Origin: Pseudomonas sp. NFIX28
GTDB taxonomy: Bacteria; Pseudomonadota; Gammaproteobacteria; Pseudomonadales; Pseudomonadaceae
Direction of reading: 5' to 3'
DNA: 58,435 nt
NCBI RefSeq assembly: GCF_900107395.1
Contig: NZ_FNPW01000022.1
Location: 1 to 58,435 of the forward strand
Made by a program: the position numbers and the translations under genes
Shown: one piece after another, positions 18,428 to 26,895 of the stretch
Layout: each line of letters opens with the position of its first letter
Numbering within the stretch: the first letter of the stretch is position 1
The notes under the pieces: model-generated
What the model saw: only the letters and a program-made list of their open reading frames with translations
Databases searched by the model: none
What the model was told of the DNA's origin: nothing

Positions 18428-20772
18428 GTGCTCATCATCAAGCCGACCAGACACCTACCCCACGCTACAAGCCCTACAAGGGCCCGGCCGGCGGCTGGGG
18501 CGCGCTCATCAGCGTCGCCCAGGCCTGGCTGACCAGCGACAACGCGTTGAAAAACATCCGCATGATGCTCAAGACCAACCAGAACGGCGGTTTCGACTGC
18601 CCGGGCTGCGCCTGGGGCGACTCGCCGGAAAGCGGCATGGTCAAGTTCTGCGAGAACGGCGCCAAGGCGGTGAACTGGGAAGCCACCAAGCGCCGCGTGG
18701 ACGGTAAGTTCTTCGCCAAGCACAGCGTCAGTTCGTTGCTGGAGCAGAGCGACTACTGGCTCGAATACCAGGGCCGCCTGACCGAGCCCCTGAGCTACGA
18801 CGCCGAGACCGATCGCTACAAGCCCATCAGCTGGGATGCCGCCTTCGCCCTGATCGGCAAGCACTTGCAAGCGCTGCCAAGCCCGGACATGGCCGAGTTC
18901 TATACCTCGGGCCGGGCCAGCAACGAAGCCGCCTATCTTTATCAGCTGTTCGTGCGCGCCTACGGCACCAACAACTTCCCCGACTGCTCGAACATGTGCC
19001 ACGAGGCCAGCGGCGTGGCCCTGGCGCAAAGCGTCGGGGTCGGCAAAGGCACCGTGACCTTCGACGACTTCGAGCATGCCGATGCGATTTTCGTCTGGGG
19101 CCAGAACCCCGGCACCAACCACCCACGGATGCTCGAGCCGCTGCGTGAAGCGGTGAAACGCGGGGCCCAGGTGGTGTGCATCAACCCGCTGAAAGAACGC
19201 GGCCTGGAGCGTTTCCAGCATCCGCAGCACCCGATCGAAATGCTCACCAACGGCAACAAGCCGACCAATACCGCCTATTTCCGCCCGGCCCTGGGCGGCG
19301 ATATGGCCCTGCTGCGCGGCATGGCCAAGTTCCTCTTGCAATGGGAACGCGACGCGCAGAAGAGCGGCGCCCCGGCCGTGTTCGATCATGACTTCCTCAA
19401 CGAACACACGGCCGCCGTGCTGGACTACCTGGGCGTCATCGACGACACCCCATGGGAGGACATTGTCGAGCAGTCCGGCCTGACCCTGGTGGAGATCGAG
19501 CAGGCGGCGCGCATGTACGCCAAGGGCAAGAACGTGATCATGTGCTGGGCCATGGGCATCACCCAGCATCGCCACTCGGTGCCGACCATCCAGGAAATCG
19601 CCAACCTGATGCTGTTGCGCGGCAACATCGGCCGTCCGGGCGCCGGCCTGTGCCCGGTGCGCGGCCACAGTAACGTGCAGGGCGACCGCACCATGGGCAT
19701 CAACGAACGGCCGGCGGCGGCCTTCCTCGACACCCTGGAGCGGCGCTTCCAGTTCAAGGTGCCACGCGAGAATGGCCACAACGTGGTCGAGGCGATCCAC
19801 GCCATGCTCGAAGGCCGCTCGAAAGTCTTCATCGGCCTGGGCGGCAACTTCGCCCAGGCCACTCCGGACAGCCCACGGACCTTCCAGGCCCTGCGCAACT
19901 GCGACCTGACCGTGCAGATCAGCACCAAGCTCAACCGCAGCCACCTGGCCCACGGCAAGGAAGCGCTGATCCTGCCGTGCCTGGGGCGCACCGACATCGA
20001 CCTGCAGAGCAAAGGCGCGCAAGCGGTGACGGTGGAAGACTCCTTCAGCATGGTCCACGCCTCCAACGGCCAGTTGCAGCCGCTGTCGCAGCAGATGCGT
20101 TCGGAGCCGTGGATCCTCGCGGGCATCGCCGCTGCCACCCTGGGCAGCCATCCGGTGGACTGGAACTGGCTGGTGGCCGATTACGGCCGCATCCGCGACC
20201 TGATCGCCGACACCATTCCAGGCTTCAAAGACTTCAACGAACGGCTGAAAAACCCTGGCGGCTTCTACCTTGGCAACTCGGCCGGCGTCCGGCGCTGGAA
20301 CACCCCGTCGGGCCGCGCCAACTTCCGCTCGAACCTGCTGCCCAAGGACCTGGTGCATGAGCGCACCCGCGCCACCGGGCAATTGCCGGACCTGATCATG
20401 CAGTCGATGCGCTCCCACGATCAGTACAACACCACCATCTATGGCCTGGACGATCGCTATCGCGGCGTGAAGGGCCAGCGCGACGTGCTGTTCGTCAACG
20501 AAGCCGACATCATCCGCCTGGGCTTCAAGCCGGGGCAGAAAGCCGACATCGTTTCGTTGTGGGATGACGGGCGCGAACGTCGGGTCAAGGGGTTCACCCT
20601 GCTGGCCTTCGATATTCCTGCGGGCCAGGCGGCGGCCTACTACCCGGAGGTGAACCCGCTGGTGCCGCTGGAAAGCACCGGGGACGGCAGCCATACCCCG
20701 ACCTCGAAATTCATTGCGATCCGCCTGGAAGCGGCCAGCGACAGCGGCCTGATCATGGCCCGCTCGGCCTGA
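18424..20772 (+). CDS. FdhF/YdeP-family molybdopterin oxidoreductase
   Basis: A 782-residue cytoplasmic bis-MGD enzyme close in pattern to E. coli YdeP: GGWGAL at the N-terminus, FDCPGCAW and FCENGAKA cysteine motifs, YTSGRASNEAAYL, the NFPDCSNMCHEASG active-site region with Cys rather than selenocysteine, GQNPGTNHPRML, MGITQH, RGHSNVQGDRT and SHDQYNTTIYGLDDRYRG. The GTG at 18424 is chosen because it overlaps the fdhD stop and removes a non-conserved N-terminal extension. There is no electron-transfer subunit nearby, so its redox partner and true substrate are unknown. YdeP has been linked to acid resistance, and formate oxidation is not proven for this branch. Confidence 0.9.
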   Translation: MSAHHQADQTPTPRYKPYKGPAGGWGALISVAQAWLTSDNALKNIRMMLKTNQNGGFDCPGCAWGDSPESGMVKFCENGAKAVNWEATKRRVDGKFFAKHSVSSLLEQSDYWLEYQGRLTEPLSYDAETDRYKPISWDAAFALIGKHLQALPSPDMAEFYTSGRASNEAAYLYQLFVRAYGTNNFPDCSNMCHEASGVALAQSVGVGKGTVTFDDFEHADAIFVWGQNPGTNHPRMLEPLREAVKRGAQVVCINPLKERGLERFQHPQHPIEMLTNGNKPTNTAYFRPALGGDMALLRGMAKFLLQWERDAQKSGAPAVFDHDFLNEHTAAVLDYLGVIDDTPWEDIVEQSGLTLVEIEQAARMYAKGKNVIMCWAMGITQHRHSVPTIQEIANLMLLRGNIGRPGAGLCPVRGHSNVQGDRTMGINERPAAAFLDTLERRFQFKVPRENGHNVVEAIHAMLEGRSKVFIGLGGNFAQATPDSPRTFQALRNCDLTVQISTKLNRSHLAHGKEALILPCLGRTDIDLQSKGAQAVTVEDSFSMVHASNGQLQPLSQQMRSEPWILAGIAAATLGSHPVDWNWLVADYGRIRDLIADTIPGFKDFNERLKNPGGFYLGNSAGVRRWNTPSGRANFRSNLLPKDLVHERTRATGQLPDLIMQSMRSHDQYNTTIYGLDDRYRGVKGQRDVLFVNEADIIRLGFKPGQKADIVSLWDDGRERRVKGFTLLAFDIPAGQAAAYYPEVNPLVPLESTGDGSHTPTSKFIAIRLEAASDSGLIMARSA

Positions 20773-20794
20773 TCGGCGAAGTCGCGGGCCCTGG

Positions 20795-20894
20795 AGCTGC
20801 TGCCGCAGGCTGCGATAAGGCGCGCAGCGCCTTCCATGGCCCTCAAGAGCAACGCCTCCTACGGAGCCGATCGCAGCCTGCGGCAGCGGCTACA
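20795..20894. repeat. REPIN, family B (imperfect pair)
   Basis: GAGCTGCTGCCGCAGGCTGC on the left and GCAGCCTGCGGCAGCGGCTA on the right form an inverted pair in the 346-bp gap after the oxidoreductase gene. The rest of that gap holds a hairpin (20931-20960) and the leader of the glycine-zipper gene. Confidence 0.7.
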
Positions 20895-20930
20895 GTCAGG
20901 AGGTTCCAGCGAAAGCGAAATCGCAGGCAC

Positions 20931-20966
20931 AAAAAAGGCCGCTTTCATACAAAAGCGGCCTCTTCC
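20931..20966. terminator. Hairpin terminator
   Basis: A perfect 9-bp stem GGCCGCTTT (20937-20945) with AAAGCGGCC (20952-20960). A-run before and TCTT after; it probably ends the fdhD-oxidoreductase transcript. Confidence 0.7.
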
Positions 20967-21118
20967 AAGTAGCTACAGACTCGCCGAAAGCGGATAAGTT
21001 CCGTACTAAAAACAATAAGTTAGAAGATTGTGTACAACTCGTGCTATTCGTCGGATTTCGATTGTAAGCGCCTCAACACAGCCTCAGGATCGCGCCGTCA
21101 TCCCTTTGAGGCTCCTCT

Positions 21119-21601
21119 ATGAAGTTCTCCTCGATTCTCTTGTTGTCCCTTGGCCTGGTCAGCGGCATTGCCTCTGCCGGTGGCACCACTGAAGCAGGTG
21201 TGGGCGGCGCATTGGGCGGGGTTCTAGGCTCGGTCGTCGGTCAGTCGATTGGTGGCAACACCGGTTCGACCATCGGTGCTGCATTGGGCGGCGCAGGCGG
21301 TAGCGCCGTGGGTGCCGACCGTCGCAGCCGTGGCGAAGCCGCAATCGGCGGGGCACTGGGTGCAGCGGGCGGTAACGTGGTCGGTCGCAGCGTAGGCGGC
21401 ACCACCGGCAGCCTGATCGGTGCGGCAGCGGGCGGCGGCGCCGGCGGCGCACTGGGCAACTACATGGGTAACGACAGCGATCGAGATGATCATCGCTACC
21501 GCGATTACGATCGCGATGACCGCCGCTACTACCGCGACGGCCATCCAGGTCGTGGCCATGCCTACGGCCATCGCAAGCACAAACGTCACTGGCGCGACTA
21601 A
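21119..21601 (+). CDS. Exported glycine-zipper protein with charged His/Asp/Arg tail
   Basis: A 160-residue protein with an N-terminal signal peptide (MKFSSILLLSLGLVSGIASA). The middle is a long glycine-zipper region (about 22-120) of repeated GGALGGxxG and GxxxGxxxG units, which usually packs against membranes or oligomerises. The tail, after residue 120, is almost entirely Asp, Arg, Tyr, His and Lys (DRDDHRYRDYDRDDRRYY). Such zippers occur in outer-membrane lipoproteins like SlyB, but no lipobox Cys is seen. The function is unknown. The ATG follows GAGG at 7 nt. A long hairpin ends the unit. Confidence 0.75.
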   Translation: MKFSSILLLSLGLVSGIASAGGTTEAGVGGALGGVLGSVVGQSIGGNTGSTIGAALGGAGGSAVGADRRSRGEAAIGGALGAAGGNVVGRSVGGTTGSLIGAAAGGGAGGALGNYMGNDSDRDDHRYRDYDRDDRRYYRDGHPGRGHAYGHRKHKRHWRD

Positions 21602-21632
21602 GACCTGAAACGGTCGCAACCCGCTGACAAAA

Positions 21633-21727
21633 AAACCGACCGCAGCCTGACGGCGGCTCCTGCCAGACAAGGTTCATCACCCCCGGGATGAACCTTCCAG
21701 GAGCTGCGAAGGCTGCGGTCTTTTTTG
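21633..21727. terminator. Long bidirectional hairpin/terminator
   Basis: GACCGCAGCCT near 21639 pairs with AGGCTGCGGTC before TTTTTTG at 21721-21727. An inner pair AAGGTTCATC/GATGAACCTT (about 21669-21697) surrounds ACCCCCGG. With A's on the left and T's on the right it serves both convergent genes. Confidence 0.8.
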
Positions 21728-21731
21728 TGCC

Positions 21732-22163
21732 TTACATCAGCAAACGTTCCAACGCTGCGCGCAACCCGGCAGGAATCCCTACCGGTTGATTCGACGCCCG
21801 ATCGACGAACACATGCACGAAACGCCCCGCCGCGCAGGCATCGATTTCCCCCACCTTGAACACCGCCAGCTCGTACTGCACCGAACTGTTGCCCAGCTTG
21901 CCGACACGCAGGCCGATCTCGATGCGCTCGGGAAAGGCGATCGAGGCAAAGTAATCGCAGGCTGAACTCACCACGAACCCCACCACCTCGCCGCCATGGA
22001 TATCCAGGCCGCCCTCTTCGATCAGGTAGGTATTCACGGCCGTGTCGAAGAAGCTGTAGTAGGTGACGTTATTCACATGACCGTAGACATCGTTGTCATG
22101 CCAGCGCGTGATGATTGGCTGGAAGTGGCGGTAATCGGTGCGTTGCGGCATGCGGTCGGTCAT
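21732..22163 (-). CDS. Acyl-CoA thioesterase, 4-hydroxybenzoyl-CoA thioesterase (FcbC/YbgC) type
   Basis: A 143-residue single hot-dog domain. The signature RWHDNDVYGHVNNVTYYSFF contains the catalytic Asp and the HVNN loop of the YbgC/FcbC family. It lies 48 bp downstream of the 3-hydroxyacyl-CoA dehydrogenase on the same strand, so the two likely act in one acyl-CoA pathway, with the thioesterase releasing CoA. P. aeruginosa PA5185 is comparable. The specific substrate cannot be read from sequence. Confidence 0.88.
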   Translation of the reverse strand: MTDRMPQRTDYRHFQPIITRWHDNDVYGHVNNVTYYSFFDTAVNTYLIEEGGLDIHGGEVVGFVVSSACDYFASIAFPERIEIGLRVGKLGNSSVQYELAVFKVGEIDACAAGRFVHVFVDRASNQPVGIPAGLRAALERLLM

Positions 22164-22211
22164 TGGCGGGTACTCGAAGAGAAAGGGTGGTCGATCAGGC
22201 AGTCGGCTATT

Positions 22212-23441
22212 TCAACCGATGGCCCGATGATCGGCAAACCCTTTACCCGCTGAAACCAGTTCGTCAATCAACCGCGCCGGCCGCCAGTGCGCACCCGACT
22301 CGGCTTGCAGTTGCAGCAACCGCTGCCGAATCGACGCCAGCCCCTGCCCGTCCGCCCAGCTCATCGGCCCGCCCTTGTCCGCCGGGAAGCCATAACCGTT
22401 GAGGTACACCCGGTCGATGTCCTGTGCCGAGCCGGCGATGCCTTCCTCCAGGATCTTCGCGCCTTCGTTGACCAGCGCCAGCAGGCAGCGCTCGAGGATT
22501 TCCTCGGGGCCGATATCGCGACGGCGATAGCCCAGGCCTTCGCTGACTTCCTGGACCAGGGCATCGACCTGCACATCGTGTTCGGCCTGGCGACTGCCAG
22601 GTTCGTAGTGGTAATAACCGTTGCCACTTTTCTGGCCGAAACGACCCGCTTCGCACAGTCGATTATCGACCTGCACTTCGTGCGCCTCCTGGCCCTTGCC
22701 GGCCAGTTGCCGGGCGCGCCACTCCAGGTCGATGCCGACCACGTCGTACATACGGAACGGGCCCATGGCAAAACCAAACCCCTGCAATGCGGCATCCACC
22801 TGATAAGGGAAAGCCCCTTCCAGCAACATCTTGCGCGCCTCCAGCACATAGGTGCGCAACATGCGGTTGCCGATAAACCCAGGGCAATTGCCGGACACCA
22901 CACTGACCTTGCCCATGCGCTCACCCAGCGCCAGGGCGGCCTCGAGCACCGGCGGGGCCGTCGCGGCACCCCGCACGATTTCCAGCAGTTTCATGATGTG
23001 GGCGGGGCTGAAGAAATGCAGGCCCAACACCTGTTGCGGACGCCGGGTGACCGCGGCGATGGCATCGATATCCAGCGCCGAGGTGTTACTGGCGAGGATC
23101 GCTTGTGGCTGGAGCAGGCCATCGAGCTGGCGAAAGATTTGCTGCTTCAGCTCAAGATTTTCGTAGACCGCCTCGATCACCAGGTCCACATCGCGGATCG
23201 CCGGGTAGTCCGCGACGCTTATCCGGGCCCGGCGTGCGTCGGCCTCTGCCTGATCGATCCGGCCCTGACGCACATTGTGTGCATAAGTCTCGGTCACCGC
23301 CGCCAACGCCTGCTCGAGCATCTGCGGGTTGTTGTCCACCCACCGCACCGCTATCCCGGCATTGGCCAGGCACATCACAATTCCGCGGCCCATGGTTCCG
23401 GCACCGATCACCGCGGCGCGCTGAATGTCGATCTGGCTCAT
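22212..23441 (-). CDS. 3-hydroxyacyl-CoA dehydrogenase
   Basis: NAD-dependent oxidation of an L-3-hydroxyacyl-CoA to the 3-ketoacyl-CoA. The N-terminal Rossmann domain begins AAVIGAGTMGRGIVMCLANAG. The catalytic region includes LASNTSALDIDAIA and GLHFFSPAHIMKLLEIV with the catalytic His/Glu pair. Two C-terminal dimerisation modules follow (GFIGNRMLRTY and the second copy around ILERCLLALVNEGA). At 409 residues it is longer than single-module enzymes (about 280), like the dehydrogenase half of multifunctional FadB. It is the first gene of a pair with the thioesterase. Chain-length preference is unknown. Confidence 0.9.
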   Translation of the reverse strand: MSQIDIQRAAVIGAGTMGRGIVMCLANAGIAVRWVDNNPQMLEQALAAVTETYAHNVRQGRIDQAEADARRARISVADYPAIRDVDLVIEAVYENLELKQQIFRQLDGLLQPQAILASNTSALDIDAIAAVTRRPQQVLGLHFFSPAHIMKLLEIVRGAATAPPVLEAALALGERMGKVSVVSGNCPGFIGNRMLRTYVLEARKMLLEGAFPYQVDAALQGFGFAMGPFRMYDVVGIDLEWRARQLAGKGQEAHEVQVDNRLCEAGRFGQKSGNGYYHYEPGSRQAEHDVQVDALVQEVSEGLGYRRRDIGPEEILERCLLALVNEGAKILEEGIAGSAQDIDRVYLNGYGFPADKGGPMSWADGQGLASIRQRLLQLQAESGAHWRPARLIDELVSAGKGFADHRAIG

Positions 23442-23565
23442 ATTGGCTCTCTTATTGATGGCTCGCAGACGTAAACCACCTTAATCAGGCCCAGGGTATT
23501 TTTGAAATTTATTCCTGTGATGAGCGGCATTCAGCGGATGGATCGGGCCAGCCATCGTGGCCGCA

Positions 23566-25500
23566 TCACTGCTGGAGGTGATGCTCGGCCCAATCGCGCA
23601 CCTCGGCGTAGGGGTAATCCTCGAGCACCGCGAAACCCGGGATCGATCGCGCCTTGAGCTTGGTGAACAGCGGCACGCTGATTCCGCAGAGGAAACGCGT
23701 CAAGCGTTCCGCCGCCGGCGGCATACCGCTGTGTTGCCGATGCCTGTGGATAAATTCACCGCACAGCGCCTCGAAATTTTTATCCACAAGGGCCGGCAAG
23801 GCTGGCGGCTCCGGCAGGCGGGCCACCTGACCGTGACACACCGAACAATGCCCGCATTGCCGCGGTGCCTGGTCGTCGCCGAAGTACTGCGCCAGACGGT
23901 GCCCCAGGCACTGCTCGGTGGCGAACAGCTCGAGCATCGCGTGGATCCGCGCGATCTCGCTGCTTTCGTGCTGTTTGAAGTAGGCATGCAGTTGCTGGCT
24001 CAGGGTCGCGGCATCGAAGCCCGTCTCCAGCAGGTTGTAGACCTCGGTCATCTGCTTGCTTTCCAGCTCGACCCAGCCCTTTTCCTGGAAGTAGTCCAAA
24101 GCCTTCACCACCCGGCCACGCTCAGCCTGATGCTGCTGATAAAGCGCGTCGAAATTCACCGTGGCCCAGGTCCGGGCACGGCTGGAGGTTTCGATGATCG
24201 CCGCCACGAACTGCCGGCGCTCCCCTTCGAAACGCTCCAGCAGCACCTGTGGCTCCTCGAGGAATTTGAAGCGGTATTCGGCGAAGTAGGCGTAACGCGG
24301 CGCGATTAGGCCACGCAGTTCCAGCTGCACCAGCAAGGTCTTGAGCGGCAGTTGGCGAATGTTGCTCTGGTCCGCCAGCGGGCCCAGCAAGAACTCCCAT
24401 TGCCCGTCAGGCGCCGCGCCCTGCAGTTCGTCCAGGACACAGCGAATGCCGTCCAGCTCCGGTGTATCGCCGTAGACGAAGTTTTCCAGCACGTTGAGGC
24501 TGTCGCGATTGGCCAGCACCAGGCAGTCGGAAGGCTGGCCATCGCGCCCGGCGCGGCCGATTTCCTGGCTGTAGTTCTCGATGGATTTGGGCAGGTCGAA
24601 ATGCACCACGTTGCGGATGTCGCTCTTGTCGATACCCATGCCGAAGGCAATGGTGGCGACGATGCAGTTGGACTGGCCAGCCATGAAGTGGCGCTGGATG
24701 GCCTCGCGTTGTTCATGGGGCAGCCCGGCGTGGTAGGCCTCGGCCTGGATGCCGTTGCGACCCAGATGCTCGGCGATGTGCTCGGCGGTTTTTTGCAAGG
24801 TGACGTAGACGATGCTTGGCTGCCCGGGACGCTCACTCAGCCACTGCACCAGGCGCCGGCGCTTGTCCTGGCCGCGCACCGGCTCCACCAGCAGGTTGAG
24901 GTTGGGCCGGTAGAAACCGGTGGTCACCACGTCCTGCTCGGCGATAGCGAATTTCGCCTGCATATCGGCAATTACCTTGGGCGTGGCGGTAGCGGTCAGC
25001 AGCAGCGCCTGGGGAATATTGAACTGGCGCTGGTAGTCCGGCAGCTTGAGGTAGTCGGGGCGAAAGTTGTGGCCCCATTCGGAGATGCAGTGCGCCTCGT
25101 CCACCACCAACAGGGAAATCCGCACCTGCTGCAGGAAGTTGCGAAAACGCTCGTTCTTCAGGCGCTCCACCGAGATCATCAGGATCTTCAGTTCGCCGGA
25201 ACGGGCTCGCGCCATGACCTGGTTGGCGTCGTCGCGGCTCTGTGCGGAATCGATGCTCGCCGCGGCGATGCCATGGCGCTGCAGGAATGCCAGTTGGTCC
25301 TGCATCAGCGCCAGCAACGGCGAGACCACCAAAGTCAGGTGCGGTAGCAGCAAGGCCGGCAGCTGATAGCACAGCGACTTACCGGAACCCGTGGGAAAAA
25401 TCGCCGCCGCCGAGCGCCCGGCCAGCACCGCGCTGACCGCCGCCTCCTGGCCGGGACGAAACTGTGGATAACCGAAGACCTGTTCGAGGGTGTCGTGCAT
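23566..25500 (-). CDS. recQ: RecQ-family ATP-dependent DNA helicase
   Basis: A 3'-5' superfamily 2 helicase of 644 residues. The order is Walker A PTGSGKSLCYQLPAL, Walker B VDEAHCISEWGHNFR (DEAH with the RecQ aromatic loop), motif III LLLTATATP, motif VI QEIGRAGRDG, then a zinc-binding region ending CGHCSVC and a winged helix. The usual C-terminal HRDC domain is not recognisable; instead there is a short Pro-rich linker (PEPPALPALVD) and a compact tail. It probably acts in recombination and replication restart. Pseudomonads can have another, HRDC-containing RecQ, so the exact orthology is open. Confidence 0.88.
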   Translation of the reverse strand: MHDTLEQVFGYPQFRPGQEAAVSAVLAGRSAAAIFPTGSGKSLCYQLPALLLPHLTLVVSPLLALMQDQLAFLQRHGIAAASIDSAQSRDDANQVMARARSGELKILMISVERLKNERFRNFLQQVRISLLVVDEAHCISEWGHNFRPDYLKLPDYQRQFNIPQALLLTATATPKVIADMQAKFAIAEQDVVTTGFYRPNLNLLVEPVRGQDKRRRLVQWLSERPGQPSIVYVTLQKTAEHIAEHLGRNGIQAEAYHAGLPHEQREAIQRHFMAGQSNCIVATIAFGMGIDKSDIRNVVHFDLPKSIENYSQEIGRAGRDGQPSDCLVLANRDSLNVLENFVYGDTPELDGIRCVLDELQGAAPDGQWEFLLGPLADQSNIRQLPLKTLLVQLELRGLIAPRYAYFAEYRFKFLEEPQVLLERFEGERRQFVAAIIETSSRARTWATVNFDALYQQHQAERGRVVKALDYFQEKGWVELESKQMTEVYNLLETGFDAATLSQQLHAYFKQHESSEIARIHAMLELFATEQCLGHRLAQYFGDDQAPRQCGHCSVCHGQVARLPEPPALPALVDKNFEALCGEFIHRHRQHSGMPPAAERLTRFLCGISVPLFTKLKARSIPGFAVLEDYPYAEVRDWAEHHLQQ

Positions 25501-25642
25501 GAGCTGTCACTCCTTTGACCGCTGACGTGCCTTGAAGCCTGGCACAGGGGGCGGGGAAAGGTCGGGGAAGAAAGGATACGGGATGATACAGGGGGATGAA
25601 GAGCCGCGTATGCAGAGGGATACGCGGTGTTTTGCAGGGTGT

Positions 25643-25687
25643 ATCGCGAGCCGGCTCGCCTCTGTAGAGGACGACCCGGCTCGCGAT
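25643..25687. repeat. Inverted repeat (REP-like)
   Basis: ATCGCGAGCCGG (25643-25654) and CCGGCTCGCGAT (25676-25687) are exact inverted repeats around a 21-nt spacer, between the deacetylase 3' end and the recQ promoter. Confidence 0.7.
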
Positions 25688-25701
25688 GGCGGTTCAGGAC
25701 C

Positions 25702-26826
25702 TCAACGCAGGGTGCGGCAATCCACCCACTTAACCCCGTTGCCCCTGTTTGCGGCGATCAACGCCGGCACTGCGGCAGGCGCCTTGTTGTGAATGTCGTG
25801 GAACAAAATGATCCCCCGGCGCCACAACAGCATCAGCGTCTGCACCCGCTGGCTCGCCGCGCTGGCACTGATGGCCTTGCTCCAGTCCTGGGAGTCGATG
25901 CCCCAGAGCATGACCTTGATGCCCTGGGCCTTGAAGAAGGCCGCGCTGTCGCTTTGGCGCTGCCCATAAGGCGGACGGAACAGCGGCTGGTAGTCATCCG
26001 GCAACGTGCCGCGCACCAGGGTCGCGGAGCGAGTGATGGACTGCTGCCATTCGCTCCAGGCGCTGTGGGACTTGTGCACCCAGCCGTGCAGGGCCACACA
26101 TTGGCCGCTGTACAACTCGCGCATTTGCGCCGGCGACGACTTGCGCAGCCGCGCCTGGAACGGCTCGCCCAGCACGAAGAACAGGCCATGCAGGTCGTTG
26201 GCCCGCAGTAGCTCGGCCAGCGTGTCGGTGTGGCCGCCCACGGCCGTCGGACCGTCGTCGAAGGTCAGCAGGAACTGCCGGTCCGCCAGCTCGTCGCCCG
26301 TCAGCTCAGCGTTGTCGAAACGTTCGATCTCACTGCTGATCTTCGGGAACAGCGCGGCCAGACGCAGCTGTTCGTTCAGATACTGCTCATGGAACTGTCG
26401 GCTTGCCTGGGCCCAGGCGTCATAGGCCGGGCTGATCGTTCCGGTAAAGCCCTGGGCCAGTTGCCGCAAGTCATCCAGGTTACGCACCGGAGGGCAGAAA
26501 ACGGCACCTTCACAGTCCTGGCTGGCGCTGTGGTAGCTGCTGAGCAGGCGAATCCAGAAGCGCTCGCGCACTTGCTCGACCGAATGATGGTCCAGCGTCT
26601 TGACGCCCAGGCGCTGCTTGAGGCTGGCATCGTCCAGCGCCTCGCTGGCCAGCAGGGCCTTGCCGAACATGAGGATTTCCGCGCGCGAGGCGGTATCGAA
26701 ACCTGCCGCGGTAGCCAGCGAACCTGGCCAGCTACTGCGGTCGATAGTGGCGAACACCATCGGGCCGGCAGCCTGGGCCACGGCAGTCCACAGGGACAAC
26801 ATCAATGCAACAACCAGAACCCGCAT
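25702..26826 (-). CDS. Exported polysaccharide deacetylase (NodB homology)
   Basis: A 374-residue protein with signal peptide MRVLVVALMLSLWTAVAQAA. The NodB domain occupies the C-terminal half: LTFDDGPTAVGG carries the catalytic and metal Asp pair, HGWVHKSH the metal-binding histidines, and FRPPYGQRQSDS the RxPY motif. The N-terminal half is helical and unassigned. The ATG at 26826 is chosen because GGAGG lies 5 nt before it; an upstream in-frame ATG overlaps that site. It follows the TPR/DUF2135 gene by about 70 bp with a perfect hairpin between them. It would remove N- or O-acetyl groups from an envelope glycan; the target is not known. Confidence 0.85.
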   Translation of the reverse strand: MRVLVVALMLSLWTAVAQAAGPMVFATIDRSSWPGSLATAAGFDTASRAEILMFGKALLASEALDDASLKQRLGVKTLDHHSVEQVRERFWIRLLSSYHSASQDCEGAVFCPPVRNLDDLRQLAQGFTGTISPAYDAWAQASRQFHEQYLNEQLRLAALFPKISSEIERFDNAELTGDELADRQFLLTFDDGPTAVGGHTDTLAELLRANDLHGLFFVLGEPFQARLRKSSPAQMRELYSGQCVALHGWVHKSHSAWSEWQQSITRSATLVRGTLPDDYQPLFRPPYGQRQSDSAAFFKAQGIKVMLWGIDSQDWSKAISASAASQRVQTLMLLWRRGIILFHDIHNKAPAAVPALIAANRGNGVKWVDCRTLR

Positions 26827-26844
26827 AACAACCTCCATGAATGC

Positions 26845-26871
26845 ATAACGCGCCGTGGGACGGCGCGTTAT
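26845..26871. repeat. Intercistronic hairpin
   Basis: ATAACGCGCCG (26845-26855) and CGGCGCGTTAT (26861-26871), a perfect 11-bp stem with a TGGGA loop. There is no T-run on the minus strand, so it may limit read-through or protect the upstream message rather than end transcription fully. Confidence 0.75.
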
Positions 26872-26895
26872 GGGGGTCAGATCAACACCCGTGAA

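Noticed and set aside
18418..20694. A 758-codon minus-strand frame opposite the FdhF/YdeP oxidoreductase.
   Set aside because: Antisense shadow without motifs; the plus-strand frame has full family conservation.
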